A DNA stretch of 64,000 nucleotides from RPQJ01 sp041910015. Lineage in GTDB: Bacteria; Pseudomonadota; Gammaproteobacteria; Steroidobacterales; Steroidobacteraceae. The DNA lies in NCBI GenBank assembly GCA_041910015.1, contig JAYRRR010000001.1, positions 1 to 64,000 of the forward strand. The letters are read 5' to 3'. A program made the position numbers and the translations under genes. This document shows positions 35,713-44,513 of this stretch, one piece after another; the first letter of the stretch is position 1, and each line of letters starts with the position of its first letter. Below the pieces are notes generated by a model. It did not search any database. It was not told where the DNA came from and worked only from the letters and a program-made list of their open reading frames with translations.

Positions 35713-37406
35713 TCGACGATTCCCAGGGCGTGACGTGCCGCAAGATAACCGAAGGTCATGCCCGAGCCCAGCGTCGCGCCCGCGGCGGGATAGGACTTGC
35801 CCATGACCGACGCCGCGCAGTTGCCCGCGGCGTACAGGCCCGGCACCACGGCACCGTTTTCTCCGAGCGCGCAGCCGCGCTCGTCCGTGAGGATGCCGCC
35901 GTTCGTGCCGATGTCGCACGCGAACAGCGGCAGCGCGTAGTACGGTGTCTTGTCGAGTGGCGCGAGCGACGGGTTCGGCTTGACCGAAGCATCGCTGTAG
36001 TAGCGGTCGACGAGGCTTTCGCCGCGATGGAAATCGTCGTCCTTGCCGGCCGTCGCCATGCCGTTGAAGCGCGTGATCGTCGCCTCGAGCGTCGCGGCCG
36101 GCACACCGATCTGTTGCGCCAGACCCGCCACCGTGTCCGACTTCTTCAGGATCGCCTTCATGGAAGGCTTCAGCCAGTCGTCCATTTTCGGCGGGCCCGG
36201 GAACAGCGGACCGAGCGCGTACTTGCCGCGGTAGCGGGCGTCGAACACGATCCACGCCGGGGCCGTGCCCGCCCCGGCGCCCTGCGCCATGATGCCGCCG
36301 GTCACGTGGTACGAAGCCGCCTCGTTGCAGAAGCGCTGCCCGCCCTGGTCGACCATGATGCACCCCGGCAGGGCCCGCTCGACGAACAGCGGCCGTGCCC
36401 GATCCTCGTCACTGAGCTTGAAACCGGGCGCCCACCAGGCCGAGCCCATGTTGCCCATCGCGACGCCGATGCGCATCGCGGCGACGATCGGAGCTCCGGT
36501 ATTCGTCGGCACGCCGGCGGCCCATGCCGTGGCCGTGGGTTGCGGCAGGTACTGGTCGCGCATCTGTTCGTTGCGCTCGAAGCCGCCCGACGCGACGATG
36601 ACGCCCCTGGTCGCGCGAATGCGTTGTGTCAGTCCGTCCGACGACACGACCGCACCCACGACCCGCCCGTTCTCGACGAGGTAGTCCGTCAGCGCGGTCG
36701 ACAGCCGCACCGTGGCCTTGCGCTGCTTGAGTGCCACCATGAGCCGCGCGATGAGCGCACTGCCGCCCGTGAGGCGGCGGTCGCGCGTGGTCTTGAAGCG
36801 CTGCCGCAGGTCGAGGTAGTACGCGGTCAGGATGCGCAGGAACGTCGACTTGGCGCCCGGCGCCTGCGTGACCAGCTTGTGCGCCTCGCGCGCGGTCCAG
36901 TTGATGCGGCCGAACGCGACCGTGGCGAGGTGCGGTTCCTGCAGCGTCGCGATGTCGCGGCCGAGCGCGTCGGACTTGATCGCCAGCGCCTGACAGCTGC
37001 GGTAGCCGGGCTTGCCGCCGGGGTTCTCGGGGTGATAATCGCAGTAGCGTTCCAGCGACTCGAACTTCACGCCGCATTTCTCGTCGAGGAAGCGGAACAT
37101 GCGCGGCGCGTGGGTCACGAACGCACGGATGCGGACGTCGCTCGCGTCGTTGCCGACGAGCCCGCGAACATAGGTGAGCGCCTCCGCCTCGCTGTCCGAG
37201 CCGCCGGCCGGGCCGATCAGGTGGTTGTTCGGGATCCACATGACGCCGCCCGAGGTCGACGACGTGCCGCCGTAGCAGTGACTGCTCTCGATGACGAGCA
37301 CTCGCGCACCGTGTTCGGCCGCCGTCAGCGCCGCCGCGAGTGCGCTGGCGCCCGAACCGACGACCAGGATGTCCGTCTCGACATCGGACAGTGAGGGGGT
37401 CGTCAC
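35709..37406 (-). CDS. KstD-like FAD-dependent 3-ketosteroid dehydrogenase family protein
   Basis: A 565-residue flavoprotein of the fumarate reductase/3-ketosteroid-Δ1-dehydrogenase family. The FAD loop is VVGSGASALAAALTAAEHG; YGGTSSTSGGVMWIPNN, the late YYALPLFACDIGTNGG and GLYAAGNCAASVMGKSYPAAGATLGSGMTFGYLAARHA align with KstD proteins, which introduce a ring double bond next to a ketone. GTG start at 37406 with AGGAG about 10 bases upstream. Substrate could be a steroid or another cyclic ketone; the ring-A specificity residues cannot be confirmed by eye. Confidence 0.85.
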   Translation of the reverse strand: MTTPSLSDVETDILVVGSGASALAAALTAAEHGARVLVIESSHCYGGTSSTSGGVMWIPNNHLIGPAGGSDSEAEALTYVRGLVGNDASDVRIRAFVTHAPRMFRFLDEKCGVKFESLERYCDYHPENPGGKPGYRSCQALAIKSDALGRDIATLQEPHLATVAFGRINWTAREAHKLVTQAPGAKSTFLRILTAYYLDLRQRFKTTRDRRLTGGSALIARLMVALKQRKATVRLSTALTDYLVENGRVVGAVVSSDGLTQRIRATRGVIVASGGFERNEQMRDQYLPQPTATAWAAGVPTNTGAPIVAAMRIGVAMGNMGSAWWAPGFKLSDEDRARPLFVERALPGCIMVDQGGQRFCNEAASYHVTGGIMAQGAGAGTAPAWIVFDARYRGKYALGPLFPGPPKMDDWLKPSMKAILKKSDTVAGLAQQIGVPAATLEATITRFNGMATAGKDDDFHRGESLVDRYYSDASVKPNPSLAPLDKTPYYALPLFACDIGTNGGILTDERGCALGENGAVVPGLYAAGNCAASVMGKSYPAAGATLGSGMTFGYLAARHALGIVE

Positions 37407-37436
37407 GTCGTCGCTCCTGATTTCTCGTCGGAAACT

Positions 37437-37452
37437 GTCTGCGGACGCAGAC
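37437..37452. promoter_or_regulatory. Palindrome upstream of the KstD-like gene
   Basis: GTCTGCG-GA-CGCAGAC is a perfect 7-bp inverted repeat with a 2-base centre, 30 bases upstream of the KstD-like start. Such size and spacing fit a TetR- or GntR-type operator. Confidence 0.4.
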
Positions 37453-37494
37453 GTTCAGGCGGCCGACAGCCTGACCGGCGGTCGGCGCGCCCGC

Positions 37495-37512
37495 CTCGTC
37501 CGCTCGGACGAG
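37495..37512. promoter_or_regulatory. Second palindrome in the same divergent region
   Basis: CTCGTCCG-CT-CGGACGAG is a perfect 8-bp inverted repeat with a 2-base centre, about midway between the KstD-like and NpdG-like genes. With the palindrome at 37437 it makes two compact dyads within 76 bases. Confidence 0.4.
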
Positions 37513-37520
37513 CGTTGCAA

Positions 37521-37535
37521 ATCGTCCCTATGGAG
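37521..37535. promoter_or_regulatory. Candidate shared promoter motif, copy 2
   Basis: ATCGTCCCTATGGAG, 63 bases before the NpdG-like start. It matches 11 of 15 bases of the element at 38307-38321 and is less like copy 1 at 32821. Confidence 0.3.
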
Positions 37536-37597
37536 TAAGACCGCACCGGGGCCGGTTGTTGTATAAGCGAGTCTTCCCCGGCAGGTGGTGACAAGGC

Positions 37598-38272
37598 ATG
37601 CAGACCGACGCTCGTCCGACGATTGCAGTTCTCGGTGGTTCAGGCAAGGAAGGCAGCGGTCTCGCGTTCCGCTGGGCGCATGCCGGCTACCCGGTGATCA
37701 TCGGCAGCCGTTCGGCCGATAAGGCCGCGCAGGCCGCCCGGGAGATCAACCAGGCCCTGGGGCGCGAGGCCGTCCACGGCGCCGACAATCCGGCGGCGGC
37801 AGCAGCGGCCTCCATCGTTGTATTGACGGTTCCATACAGCGCCCAGCGCCCGACCGTTGACGAGGTCCGCTCCGCGCTGTCCGGCAAGATCCTCGTCGAC
37901 GTCACCGTCCCGCTGATGCCGCCCAAGGTCAACCGCGTGCAACTGCCCGAGGCTGGCTCGGCCGTCGAGGCGGTCCAGAAGCTGCTCGGCGCCGACGTGA
38001 AGGTCGTCTCGGCGTTCCAGAACATCTCCGCGCACCACCTCAAGGACCTCGATCACGTCATCGAGTGCGACGTGCTGGTCTGCAGCGATGACCGCGAGGC
38101 GGCCGAGACCGTCATTCGCCTCGCCACGGACATCGGGCTCGGAGCATGGAATGCCGGCGTGCTCGCGAACTCCGCCGCGGCCGAGGCCCTGACGTCCGTA
38201 CTCATCGCAATGAATCAGCGCTATAAGGTGCCGGCGGCCGGCATCCGCATCACGGGCATCGCGAAGCCCTGA
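37598..38272 (+). CDS. NADPH-dependent F420 reductase-like protein (NpdG/Fno type)
   Basis: A 224-residue Rossmann protein. AVLGGSGKEGSGLAFRWAHAGYPVIIGSRSADKA is close to the NADP/F420 site of NpdG, VVLTVPYSAQ and VDVTVPLMPPKV follow, and SAFQNISAHHLKD is the F420-binding region. These enzymes pass hydride between NADPH and F420, which would serve the two LLM-class proteins in the window. Whether this organism makes F420 is not shown here; a related NADPH-dependent reductase is the alternative. Confidence 0.8.
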   Translation: MQTDARPTIAVLGGSGKEGSGLAFRWAHAGYPVIIGSRSADKAAQAAREINQALGREAVHGADNPAAAAAASIVVLTVPYSAQRPTVDEVRSALSGKILVDVTVPLMPPKVNRVQLPEAGSAVEAVQKLLGADVKVVSAFQNISAHHLKDLDHVIECDVLVCSDDREAAETVIRLATDIGLGAWNAGVLANSAAAEALTSVLIAMNQRYKVPAAGIRITGIAKP

Positions 38273-38306
38273 GGGGCCGCACCGCGCATCCTGGCTTGCG
38301 CTTCCG

Positions 38307-38321
38307 ATAGTCCTAATGGAC
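38307..38321. promoter_or_regulatory. Candidate shared promoter motif, copy 3
   Basis: ATAGTCCTAATGGAC, 140 bases before the amidohydrolase start; it contains the short dyad GTCC-TAAT-GGAC. It resembles the elements at 32821 and 37521. Confidence 0.3.
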
Positions 38322-38460
38322 GTGGTGACACGCCGCGGCCGCCGCCGATACTCGGGCCGACGGCGGTGATTTCGGGCCGGCCGCGACGGCGCTGCCCGCG
38401 CCCCTTCCGCCCGCGAATCTCCCGGCCTCGAGCCCAGTCTTCCAACCCAGGATCTGACGC

Positions 38461-39459
38461 ATGAGCGCAAAAGACTTTTTCGTGGCGATGACCGAATTCC
38501 ACTTCATGAACGTGCAGACGCTCAGTGAAATCGGTTACTACCCGGGCATGCACCACTTCCACTCGAGCGTGAGCGGCGTGCTGCGCGCGTGGTCGGGGCG
38601 CAGCATGGACGACCCCTGGCCGGCACCGCTCGCGAGCGAGCTCGCGCCGTGGATGGACAAGTCCGGCTGCGACGTGGCGTTCTGCCTGCGCGAGCCGATG
38701 ATGGACATCAGCGGCGGCGTGGTGTCGTTCTCGACCAACGGCTTCATGCTGCAGCAGATCGAGCCGTACAAGGACCGCATGTACCTCGAGGCCAACGTCG
38801 GCCCGGTCATCAAGCGCGGCATCAAGCACGCCAACTGGGAACTCGAGTACCTCGTCAAGGAGCGCGGCGCCAAGCTGTGCAAGGTCTACCAGCCCGAGGA
38901 CGACGGCCCCATCAATGACAAGCGGCTGTGGCCGTTCTACGAGAAGGCCCAGGAGCTCGGCGTGCCGCTGACGCTGCACACCGGCGTGAGCTACGTCTGC
39001 CCGCAGCCAAACAGTCACTGCCACCCGGCGCAGCTCGACGACGTGGCGCTCGCGTTCCCCGAACTCAAGATGATCGCCTACCACGCCGGCTGGCCCTACA
39101 CCGAGGAGCTGATCGCCCTGTGCGGCAAGCACCAGAACCTCTACATGAGCCTGTCGGGGGTGTTCGGCTGGTACCAGCGGTCGCCCTATCGCGGCTATCA
39201 CGCGATCGGCACGGCGCTGCAGTGGGTGCCGGCCGACAAGATCGTGCTCGGCTTCGACCTGCCCTTCGACGACCTGCCCCGCGTGGTCGACTACATCAAG
39301 AACCTCGACATGCCCGAGGAACTGCAGGAGAAGTGGGGCTACGCGCAGGTGACGGACGAGGACAAGGCGAAGATCCTCGGCCTCAATCTCGCGAAGCTCA
39401 CCGGCATCGACCCGGTCAAGCGCTGCAAGCCGGTTGCCAGCAAGCCAGCCGCCAAATAG
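38461..39459 (+). CDS. Amidohydrolase-family metal-dependent hydrolase/decarboxylase (ACMSD-like)
   Basis: A 332-residue TIM-barrel protein of the amidohydrolase-2 group. The metal/active-site blocks are GVPLTLHTGVSYVC, KMIAYHAGWPYTEELIAL and IVLGFDLPFDDLPRVVDYI; the usual N-terminal HxH is not seen (MTEFHFMN is the nearest). Such enzymes hydrolyse C-C bonds of ring-derived diketones or decarboxylate. It precedes a SnoaL-like gene and a CaiB gene and probably acts on a pathway intermediate. Confidence 0.75.
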   Translation: MSAKDFFVAMTEFHFMNVQTLSEIGYYPGMHHFHSSVSGVLRAWSGRSMDDPWPAPLASELAPWMDKSGCDVAFCLREPMMDISGGVVSFSTNGFMLQQIEPYKDRMYLEANVGPVIKRGIKHANWELEYLVKERGAKLCKVYQPEDDGPINDKRLWPFYEKAQELGVPLTLHTGVSYVCPQPNSHCHPAQLDDVALAFPELKMIAYHAGWPYTEELIALCGKHQNLYMSLSGVFGWYQRSPYRGYHAIGTALQWVPADKIVLGFDLPFDDLPRVVDYIKNLDMPEELQEKWGYAQVTDEDKAKILGLNLAKLTGIDPVKRCKPVASKPAAK

Positions 39460-39519
39460 ACGCACGGCCAACGCCTGCCGCCCCGCGGGCCACCGCCCGC
39501 CCGGCGCGTCCGGAACAGC

Positions 39520-39987
39520 ATGAGTCTCGAAGGCGACGTTTGCCGGTTGCTCGCCCTGGAGGCGATTCGCGACCTGCCGCGGCGGTATGCGCATTGCGTC
39601 TGGACCCGCGACGTCGCGGGCGCCGTCGATCTCTTCACGACGGATGGAGTAATGGACATTGCCGGGCAGGCGCCGATTCGCGGTCACGAAGCGCTGCGCG
39701 CCGCCTATCAGAACATGCTGGGGCCGAACGTGCTGCAGCCGTTCGTGCACAACCATGTGATCGACCTGCAGGGTGACCATGCCCGCGGCGTCTGCTATCT
39801 GGACCTGCGCATGGTCATGGAGGGTCGGAGCCTGATCGGCGCCGGCTTCTATGAAGACACGTACGCGATCGAAGATGGTCGCTGGAAGTTCAGCTCGCGC
39901 AAGCTCGCGATGGGTCAGCTCGTGTCGATCGGCGAGAACGTGGCCGGTCAGCCCGGGCAGGGCCGTTGGAACACAAATGGTGAATGA
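39520..39987 (+). CDS. SnoaL/NTF2-like protein
   Basis: A 155-residue SnoaL_4-type protein. LLALEAIRDLPRRYAHCVWTRDVAGAVDLFTTDGVMD and the beta-rich end (RMVMEGRSLIGAGFYEDTY) are typical. It is the third NTF2-fold gene in the window. The stop overlaps the CaiB start by 11 bases, so they are coupled. Confidence 0.82.
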   Translation: MSLEGDVCRLLALEAIRDLPRRYAHCVWTRDVAGAVDLFTTDGVMDIAGQAPIRGHEALRAAYQNMLGPNVLQPFVHNHVIDLQGDHARGVCYLDLRMVMEGRSLIGAGFYEDTYAIEDGRWKFSSRKLAMGQLVSIGENVAGQPGQGRWNTNGE

Positions 39988-41218
39988 CGTGACTCAACCC
40001 GCTCCCCTCGCCGGCCTGCGCGTGATCGAGAGTTCGATCCTCGGGCCGGCCGCCATCACCACGGCCTTCGTCGACCTCGGCGCCGAAGTCATCAAGGTCG
40101 AAACGCCCGCTGGCGACTATATCCGCGAGATGACGTGGCCGATCATCCAGGGCGTCTCGCTGATGCACTACCACCTCAACCGCGGCAAGAAGAGCATCAC
40201 GCTCAACCTCAAGCTGGAGACCGCACGCGAGGTCTACCGCGAGCTGGTCAGGGGTGCCGACGTGGTCATCGAGGCATCCAAGCCCGGTGCGCTGGCGAAG
40301 TTCGGTCTCGGTTACGAGGACCTGCGTATCGTCAACCCGAAGATCGTCTTCTGCACGGTCTCGGGCTATGGCATGACCGGGCCATACAAGGACATGCCCT
40401 CGCACGGCATCGCCTACGACACCTGGGCCGGCGCCTGTCAGCCCGCGTACGACGATGAGGGCTTCTGCTACATCCCCGAGCACGTGGGAATCGGCATCAA
40501 TGCCGCGCCGCTGTTCGGCGGGCTGGCGGTGCTCGCCGGCGTCCTGCGCGCGCGCGCGACCGGCGAAGGCTGCTTCATGGACCTCGCGCAGAGCGACGCG
40601 GCCGCGGCCTTCGACTGGTACCGCAGCGAAAGCCACATGGCGTACGCGCGGCCCGAGGACGTCGTCACGGGCAACAAGGCCGACGGCTGGAAGCGCCGCC
40701 CCGTCGCCACGGCCGGCATGCGCGAGGGCGTCCGCTACCAGATCTACGAGTCGTCGGACGGCCACGTGCTGTTCATGGCTTCCGAGCAGGCGTTCTGGAA
40801 GAACTTCTGCGTCGGCGTGGGCCGCACGGACCTGTTCGACAAGTGGCCGGGCTCGAAGTACGCCGACCACGCGCGCGGCAATCGGGAGCTGCAGGCCGAG
40901 TTGCGCTCGATCTTCAAGTCGAGGACCAGCGCGGAGTGGCTCAGGTTCAGCGTCGAGGCCAACACGCCGATCGCCCCGGTCAACACGCCGCAGAACGTCG
41001 TCGACGACCCGCAGTTCAAGGCCCGCTTCAAGCTCCTGCCGCACGAGGAGCACGGCGCCGACATGCTCGGCTTTCCTGTGCAGTTCGTCGGCGAGACGCT
41101 GCCCAAGCCGGCGGTCGCGCCGACGGTGGGCGAGCACACGATGCAGGTCCTGCGCGAGGTGCTCGGCTACGATGCCGAGCATTGCGCGGCGCTCAAGGCA
41201 GGCGGCGTGCTCGGCTGA
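39977..41218 (+). CDS. CaiB/BaiF class III CoA-transferase family protein, catalytic Asp not conserved
   Basis: A 413-residue CaiB/BaiF protein: LAGLRVIESSILGPAAITTAFVDLGAEVIKVETPAGD is the standard N-terminus and GEHTMQVLREVLGYDAEHCAALKAGGVL the C-terminus. At a spacing of 25 residues before the glycine of GEGCFMDLAQ, where six domains in this window have the nucleophilic Asp, this one has Ile174 next to Asn175 (GIGINAAPLFGG). It may be non-catalytic, use another residue, or belong to a distinct subgroup. The start overlaps the SnoaL-like gene. Confidence 0.85.
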   Translation: MVNDVTQPAPLAGLRVIESSILGPAAITTAFVDLGAEVIKVETPAGDYIREMTWPIIQGVSLMHYHLNRGKKSITLNLKLETAREVYRELVRGADVVIEASKPGALAKFGLGYEDLRIVNPKIVFCTVSGYGMTGPYKDMPSHGIAYDTWAGACQPAYDDEGFCYIPEHVGIGINAAPLFGGLAVLAGVLRARATGEGCFMDLAQSDAAAAFDWYRSESHMAYARPEDVVTGNKADGWKRRPVATAGMREGVRYQIYESSDGHVLFMASEQAFWKNFCVGVGRTDLFDKWPGSKYADHARGNRELQAELRSIFKSRTSAEWLRFSVEANTPIAPVNTPQNVVDDPQFKARFKLLPHEEHGADMLGFPVQFVGETLPKPAVAPTVGEHTMQVLREVLGYDAEHCAALKAGGVLG

Positions 41219-41225
41219 GCGATCG

Positions 41226-42044
41226 ATGCTCGTACCGAATCCCGACTACGGCTGCGGCATCTTCCGCCGGCGGGTGCGACTGGCCGTCGACACCCACCGC
41301 GTCGCCGTCGATCTCGAGGACAGCAACCACGCTTTCCGCCTGGCGCTGGGCCACGACGGCGAGCGGATCACGACCGTCGAGCCCCAGTCCGTACGGCATC
41401 CGTTCACGACCTGCCCCGAAGCGGGCGGCTACCTGCGGTCGCTCGTCGGCCTGCCGCTCGACCCGCGGCCCGAAGTACGCCGACTGGTCGAGACGCGCTT
41501 CGGCTGCACGCACCTGACAGACATGGCCGGGCTCGCGCTCGCGCACCTGCGCGACACGGGTCTGGTGCGCCTGTACGACATCGCCGTCGACGACGAACGC
41601 GACGACGGTCGCACGCGCGCCCGGATCACCTGTGACGACGAGGAGGTGTTCGACTGGACGATAGCGAGGCACGCCATCGTCGCGCCCGAGGCGCACTCCG
41701 GACGGCCGATGATGCAGGGTTTCCATGCCTGGGCGCGCGAGGCGTTCGCAGGGCTGCCGCTCGAAGCCGCGATCGCGCTGCAGCGCGGCTACTTCGTCGC
41801 GCAGGCGCGAAGGTACCTCAGCACGCCCGAGCGCGACTTCCCGGCCATCGGCGACGGCATGCCCGACGGAGTGTGCTATTCGTACAGCGCACCTGCCGTG
41901 CAGCGCGCCCTGCGCGTCGCAGGCAGCAAGCGGGATTTCACGACGGACACCAGCGCGCTGCTGCGCTTCAGATCGACGGCGTCGACCGGGGCCGGCCGTC
42001 ACCGCGGCGACGAACGGGAAGCGGACGGAAGTACGTCGAGGTAG
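41226..42044 (+). CDS. DUF2889-domain protein
   Basis: A 272-residue protein with the DUF2889 pattern: LVPNPDYGCGIFRRRVRL, a beta-rich N half with DLEDSNHAFRLALGHDGERI, and TTCPEAGGYLRSLVGLPLDPRP, then CTHLTDMAGLALAHL. The last 35 residues look disordered. It is 7 bases after the CaiB stop and is often found beside CoA-transferase or thioesterase genes. No function is established. Confidence 0.7.
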   Translation: MLVPNPDYGCGIFRRRVRLAVDTHRVAVDLEDSNHAFRLALGHDGERITTVEPQSVRHPFTTCPEAGGYLRSLVGLPLDPRPEVRRLVETRFGCTHLTDMAGLALAHLRDTGLVRLYDIAVDDERDDGRTRARITCDDEEVFDWTIARHAIVAPEAHSGRPMMQGFHAWAREAFAGLPLEAAIALQRGYFVAQARRYLSTPERDFPAIGDGMPDGVCYSYSAPAVQRALRVAGSKRDFTTDTSALLRFRSTASTGAGRHRGDEREADGSTSR

Positions 42045-42207
42045 TCGACATGTCGGTCACGGAGCCCTTGCGCGGCAGTTGCCTGCATGGCTCGCGCGCA
42101 AGCCGGGTGGACGCCGGGGATGACCTGTCGCGTTTCGATTAACAGCCCCCGCGCGACTTCGACCGGCGACAGATGCCAGCGTGACGGTTCCGGCTCCGTC
42201 CACGATT

Positions 42208-42246
42208 GCTATGCCAGCACAATAATTGTTATGCTGGCATAGTAGC
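42208..42246. promoter_or_regulatory. 39-bp operator-like element upstream of the TonB receptor gene
   Basis: The arms CTATGCCAGCA (42209-42219) and TGCTGGCATAG (42232-42242) are a perfect 11-bp inverted repeat around an AT-rich centre. The element is repeated, in the other orientation and imperfectly, at 47708-47746 between the MarR and LLM genes: 33 of 39 bases agree by my alignment. This is the expected form of a MarR-family operator and its AT-rich centre could overlap promoter elements. Confidence 0.65.
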
Positions 42247-42352
42247 TCGAACCGCTCGCAGGCGAAGGCGGCATGCTGTAGCTCGATGGGCCCATTCGTC
42301 GCATGGGGACGCCGTTCCCCGGATCAACCAGTCTAGCCAAGGGGACTTGCAG

Positions 42353-44503
42353 ATGAACAGATTCAGGGTGCGCCCGTGGGCGTCGTCGACAGCGCTGCTG
42401 ATCGGATTCGCGGGCGCTGCAAGCGCGCAAACCACTGAAAGTGCCAAATCGGCAGTGGCTGGCGAGGCCGCCGTCGGCACGCTCGAAGAGGTCATCGTCA
42501 CGGCGCAGAAGCGCGAGGAATCGTTGCAGGACACGCCCATTGCGATCACGGCGTTCACGTCCCGGGACCTCGAGACCCAGCGTGTGTCCAATGTCCTGGA
42601 CCTCCTGAACAAGGCGCCGTCGGTCAATCTCGCACCGTTTGCAGGCACTCGCGTCGCCCCGAACCTGTTCATCCGCGGCATGGGCAACCTGAACGCCCAG
42701 TCGACCAAGGACATGGCGACGGGCATCTACATCGACGGCGTGCCCGTCGGTCGCGCCATCGGGCTCGCGACGGACGTCGCGGATCTGGAGCGCATCGAAG
42801 TGCTGCGCGGACCGCAGGGGACGCTCTGGGGCCGCAACACCACGGCAGGTGCGATCAATTTCATCACGCGCAAGCCCGGCGACGAATTGTCCGGCGCAGC
42901 GACACTGACAGCGGGCAGCTGGGACCAGTTCTCGGGCCGGGCCCGTATCAACGCACCAGTCACCGACAAGCTGTTCGCGAGCCTGGCTTATATGCGATCG
43001 GAAAACGACGGCTGGGTGGAGAACAGGAACACGACGCTGCCGAACCAGATCAACTTCAACGAGGACCGCAAGAAGGAAGCGATCAAGGCCGCCGTGCGCT
43101 TCGAGCCGACGGACAACATCACTGTGGATTACGGTTACGACGCCTCCGAGATGACCTTCGGCAATCATTTCTACCAGGTCATCCAGGGCCCCAGGGCGGT
43201 ACCGGGTCGTCAGGAGTCCGCGACCCCGGTCCGTGGCCTGCATCCGAGCAATACCGAGGTCTCCGGACACAACCTGACGATCGCATGGGACTTCGACGGG
43301 CTGACGCTCAGGTCGATCAGCGCCTACCGCGACCTCGATAGCCAGACAAACATGAACTACGTGGACATCTTCACGCAGGATGCCACGCAGGTGCAGCACC
43401 AGTTCTCGCAGGAACTGCAACTGGTTGGCGACGCGTTCGATCGGCTCAAGTACACGACCGGCCTGTTCTATTTCCAGGAAGGCACCCGCGAGACGAACGC
43501 CTCGTCATTTGCCGGCGGCGCGCTCGTCGACGCCTGGAAGGTGATCTCAGAGGCAACTTCGGCAGCCATTTTCGGCCAGGCCACGTGGACGCCGCCGGTA
43601 CTGGAGGATCGCCTGGATCTCACGCTCGGCATGCGCTACACCAAAGACACGCGCGAGGCGACGAAGACCTACGTGAACCCGGGTTTCACCCCAGGCCTGA
43701 CGGGCATGGTCGTAAACGGCGACCGGGACTTCAATTCCTTCAATCCGGCAGTGACAGTGGACTACGCCTTCACGGACGCGGTCCGCGGCTATGCGAAGTA
43801 CTCGACCGGCTATCGTGCCGGCGGATTCAATACCCAGAGTACTCCGGCCTACTTCGGGCCTGGATTCGACCAGGAAGACGTGGAGGCATGGGAAGTCGGC
43901 TTGAAGTCCGACCTGCTCGGGAATCGCCTGCGCGTCAATGTCGCGGCATTCGACAACGAGTACACCGACCTGCAGGTGGACCAGGTCCGCGTGCCGCCGA
44001 TCTTCACGGATACGCTGAACGCCGGCAACGCGACCATACAGGGCGTCGAGATCGAGGCGACGGCGGTGCTCGCCCGTGGACTGACGGCAAATTTCTTCTA
44101 TGCCTATCTCGATGCCGATTACGGCTCCTACGTGGATAACGGCGTGGAACTCGAAGCGGTCAAGCACGTGCCCAACGCGCCGGAGTATCAGTTCGGGGCC
44201 GGCATGGAGTACGCGTTCCCGCACACGATGATCGGGGACTTCGTCCTGAATCTCGACTATCGCAAGCAGGACGAGTTCTACGCCGGACCGAATCCGAACA
44301 CGCTGTCGCCCGGCTACGACGTCTGGAATGCACGTCTGCGACTGGCCGAGATTCCCGCGCCGCATGGCAGATTCCAGCTGGCGGTCTGGGGCAAGAACCT
44401 GGGCGACGAGATCTACCGTCTCTCGACCACCAACCTCGGCGTGATCAGTGCACAGTTCGGGCCGCCACGTTCCTACGGTGTCGATGCGACTTACGAGTTC
44501 TGA
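42353..44503 (+). CDS. TonB-dependent outer-membrane receptor
   Basis: A 716-residue receptor with a signal peptide (ALLIGFAGAASA, cleavage before QTT). The plug domain has EEVIVTAQKREESLQDTPIAI and RVAPNLFIRGMGN, then GIYIDGVPVGRAIGLATD and RIEVLRGPQGTLWGRNTTAGAINF. A long 22-strand-type barrel follows, ending VDATYEF with the aromatic C-terminus needed for Bam assembly. AAGGGGA lies about 9 bases before ATG 42353. It likely imports the substrate of the surrounding CoA pathway; the cargo cannot be told by sequence. It is not next to a sigma/anti-sigma pair. Confidence 0.93.
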   Translation: MNRFRVRPWASSTALLIGFAGAASAQTTESAKSAVAGEAAVGTLEEVIVTAQKREESLQDTPIAITAFTSRDLETQRVSNVLDLLNKAPSVNLAPFAGTRVAPNLFIRGMGNLNAQSTKDMATGIYIDGVPVGRAIGLATDVADLERIEVLRGPQGTLWGRNTTAGAINFITRKPGDELSGAATLTAGSWDQFSGRARINAPVTDKLFASLAYMRSENDGWVENRNTTLPNQINFNEDRKKEAIKAAVRFEPTDNITVDYGYDASEMTFGNHFYQVIQGPRAVPGRQESATPVRGLHPSNTEVSGHNLTIAWDFDGLTLRSISAYRDLDSQTNMNYVDIFTQDATQVQHQFSQELQLVGDAFDRLKYTTGLFYFQEGTRETNASSFAGGALVDAWKVISEATSAAIFGQATWTPPVLEDRLDLTLGMRYTKDTREATKTYVNPGFTPGLTGMVVNGDRDFNSFNPAVTVDYAFTDAVRGYAKYSTGYRAGGFNTQSTPAYFGPGFDQEDVEAWEVGLKSDLLGNRLRVNVAAFDNEYTDLQVDQVRVPPIFTDTLNAGNATIQGVEIEATAVLARGLTANFFYAYLDADYGSYVDNGVELEAVKHVPNAPEYQFGAGMEYAFPHTMIGDFVLNLDYRKQDEFYAGPNPNTLSPGYDVWNARLRLAEIPAPHGRFQLAVWGKNLGDEIYRLSTTNLGVISAQFGPPRSYGVDATYEF

Positions 44504-44513
44504 TTGAACATCC

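Noticed and set aside
42201..42250. The 39-bp element as a transcription terminator
   Set aside because: It lies upstream of the receptor gene, is AT-rich in its centre with no T-tract after the stem, and is repeated at another promoter, which fits an operator.
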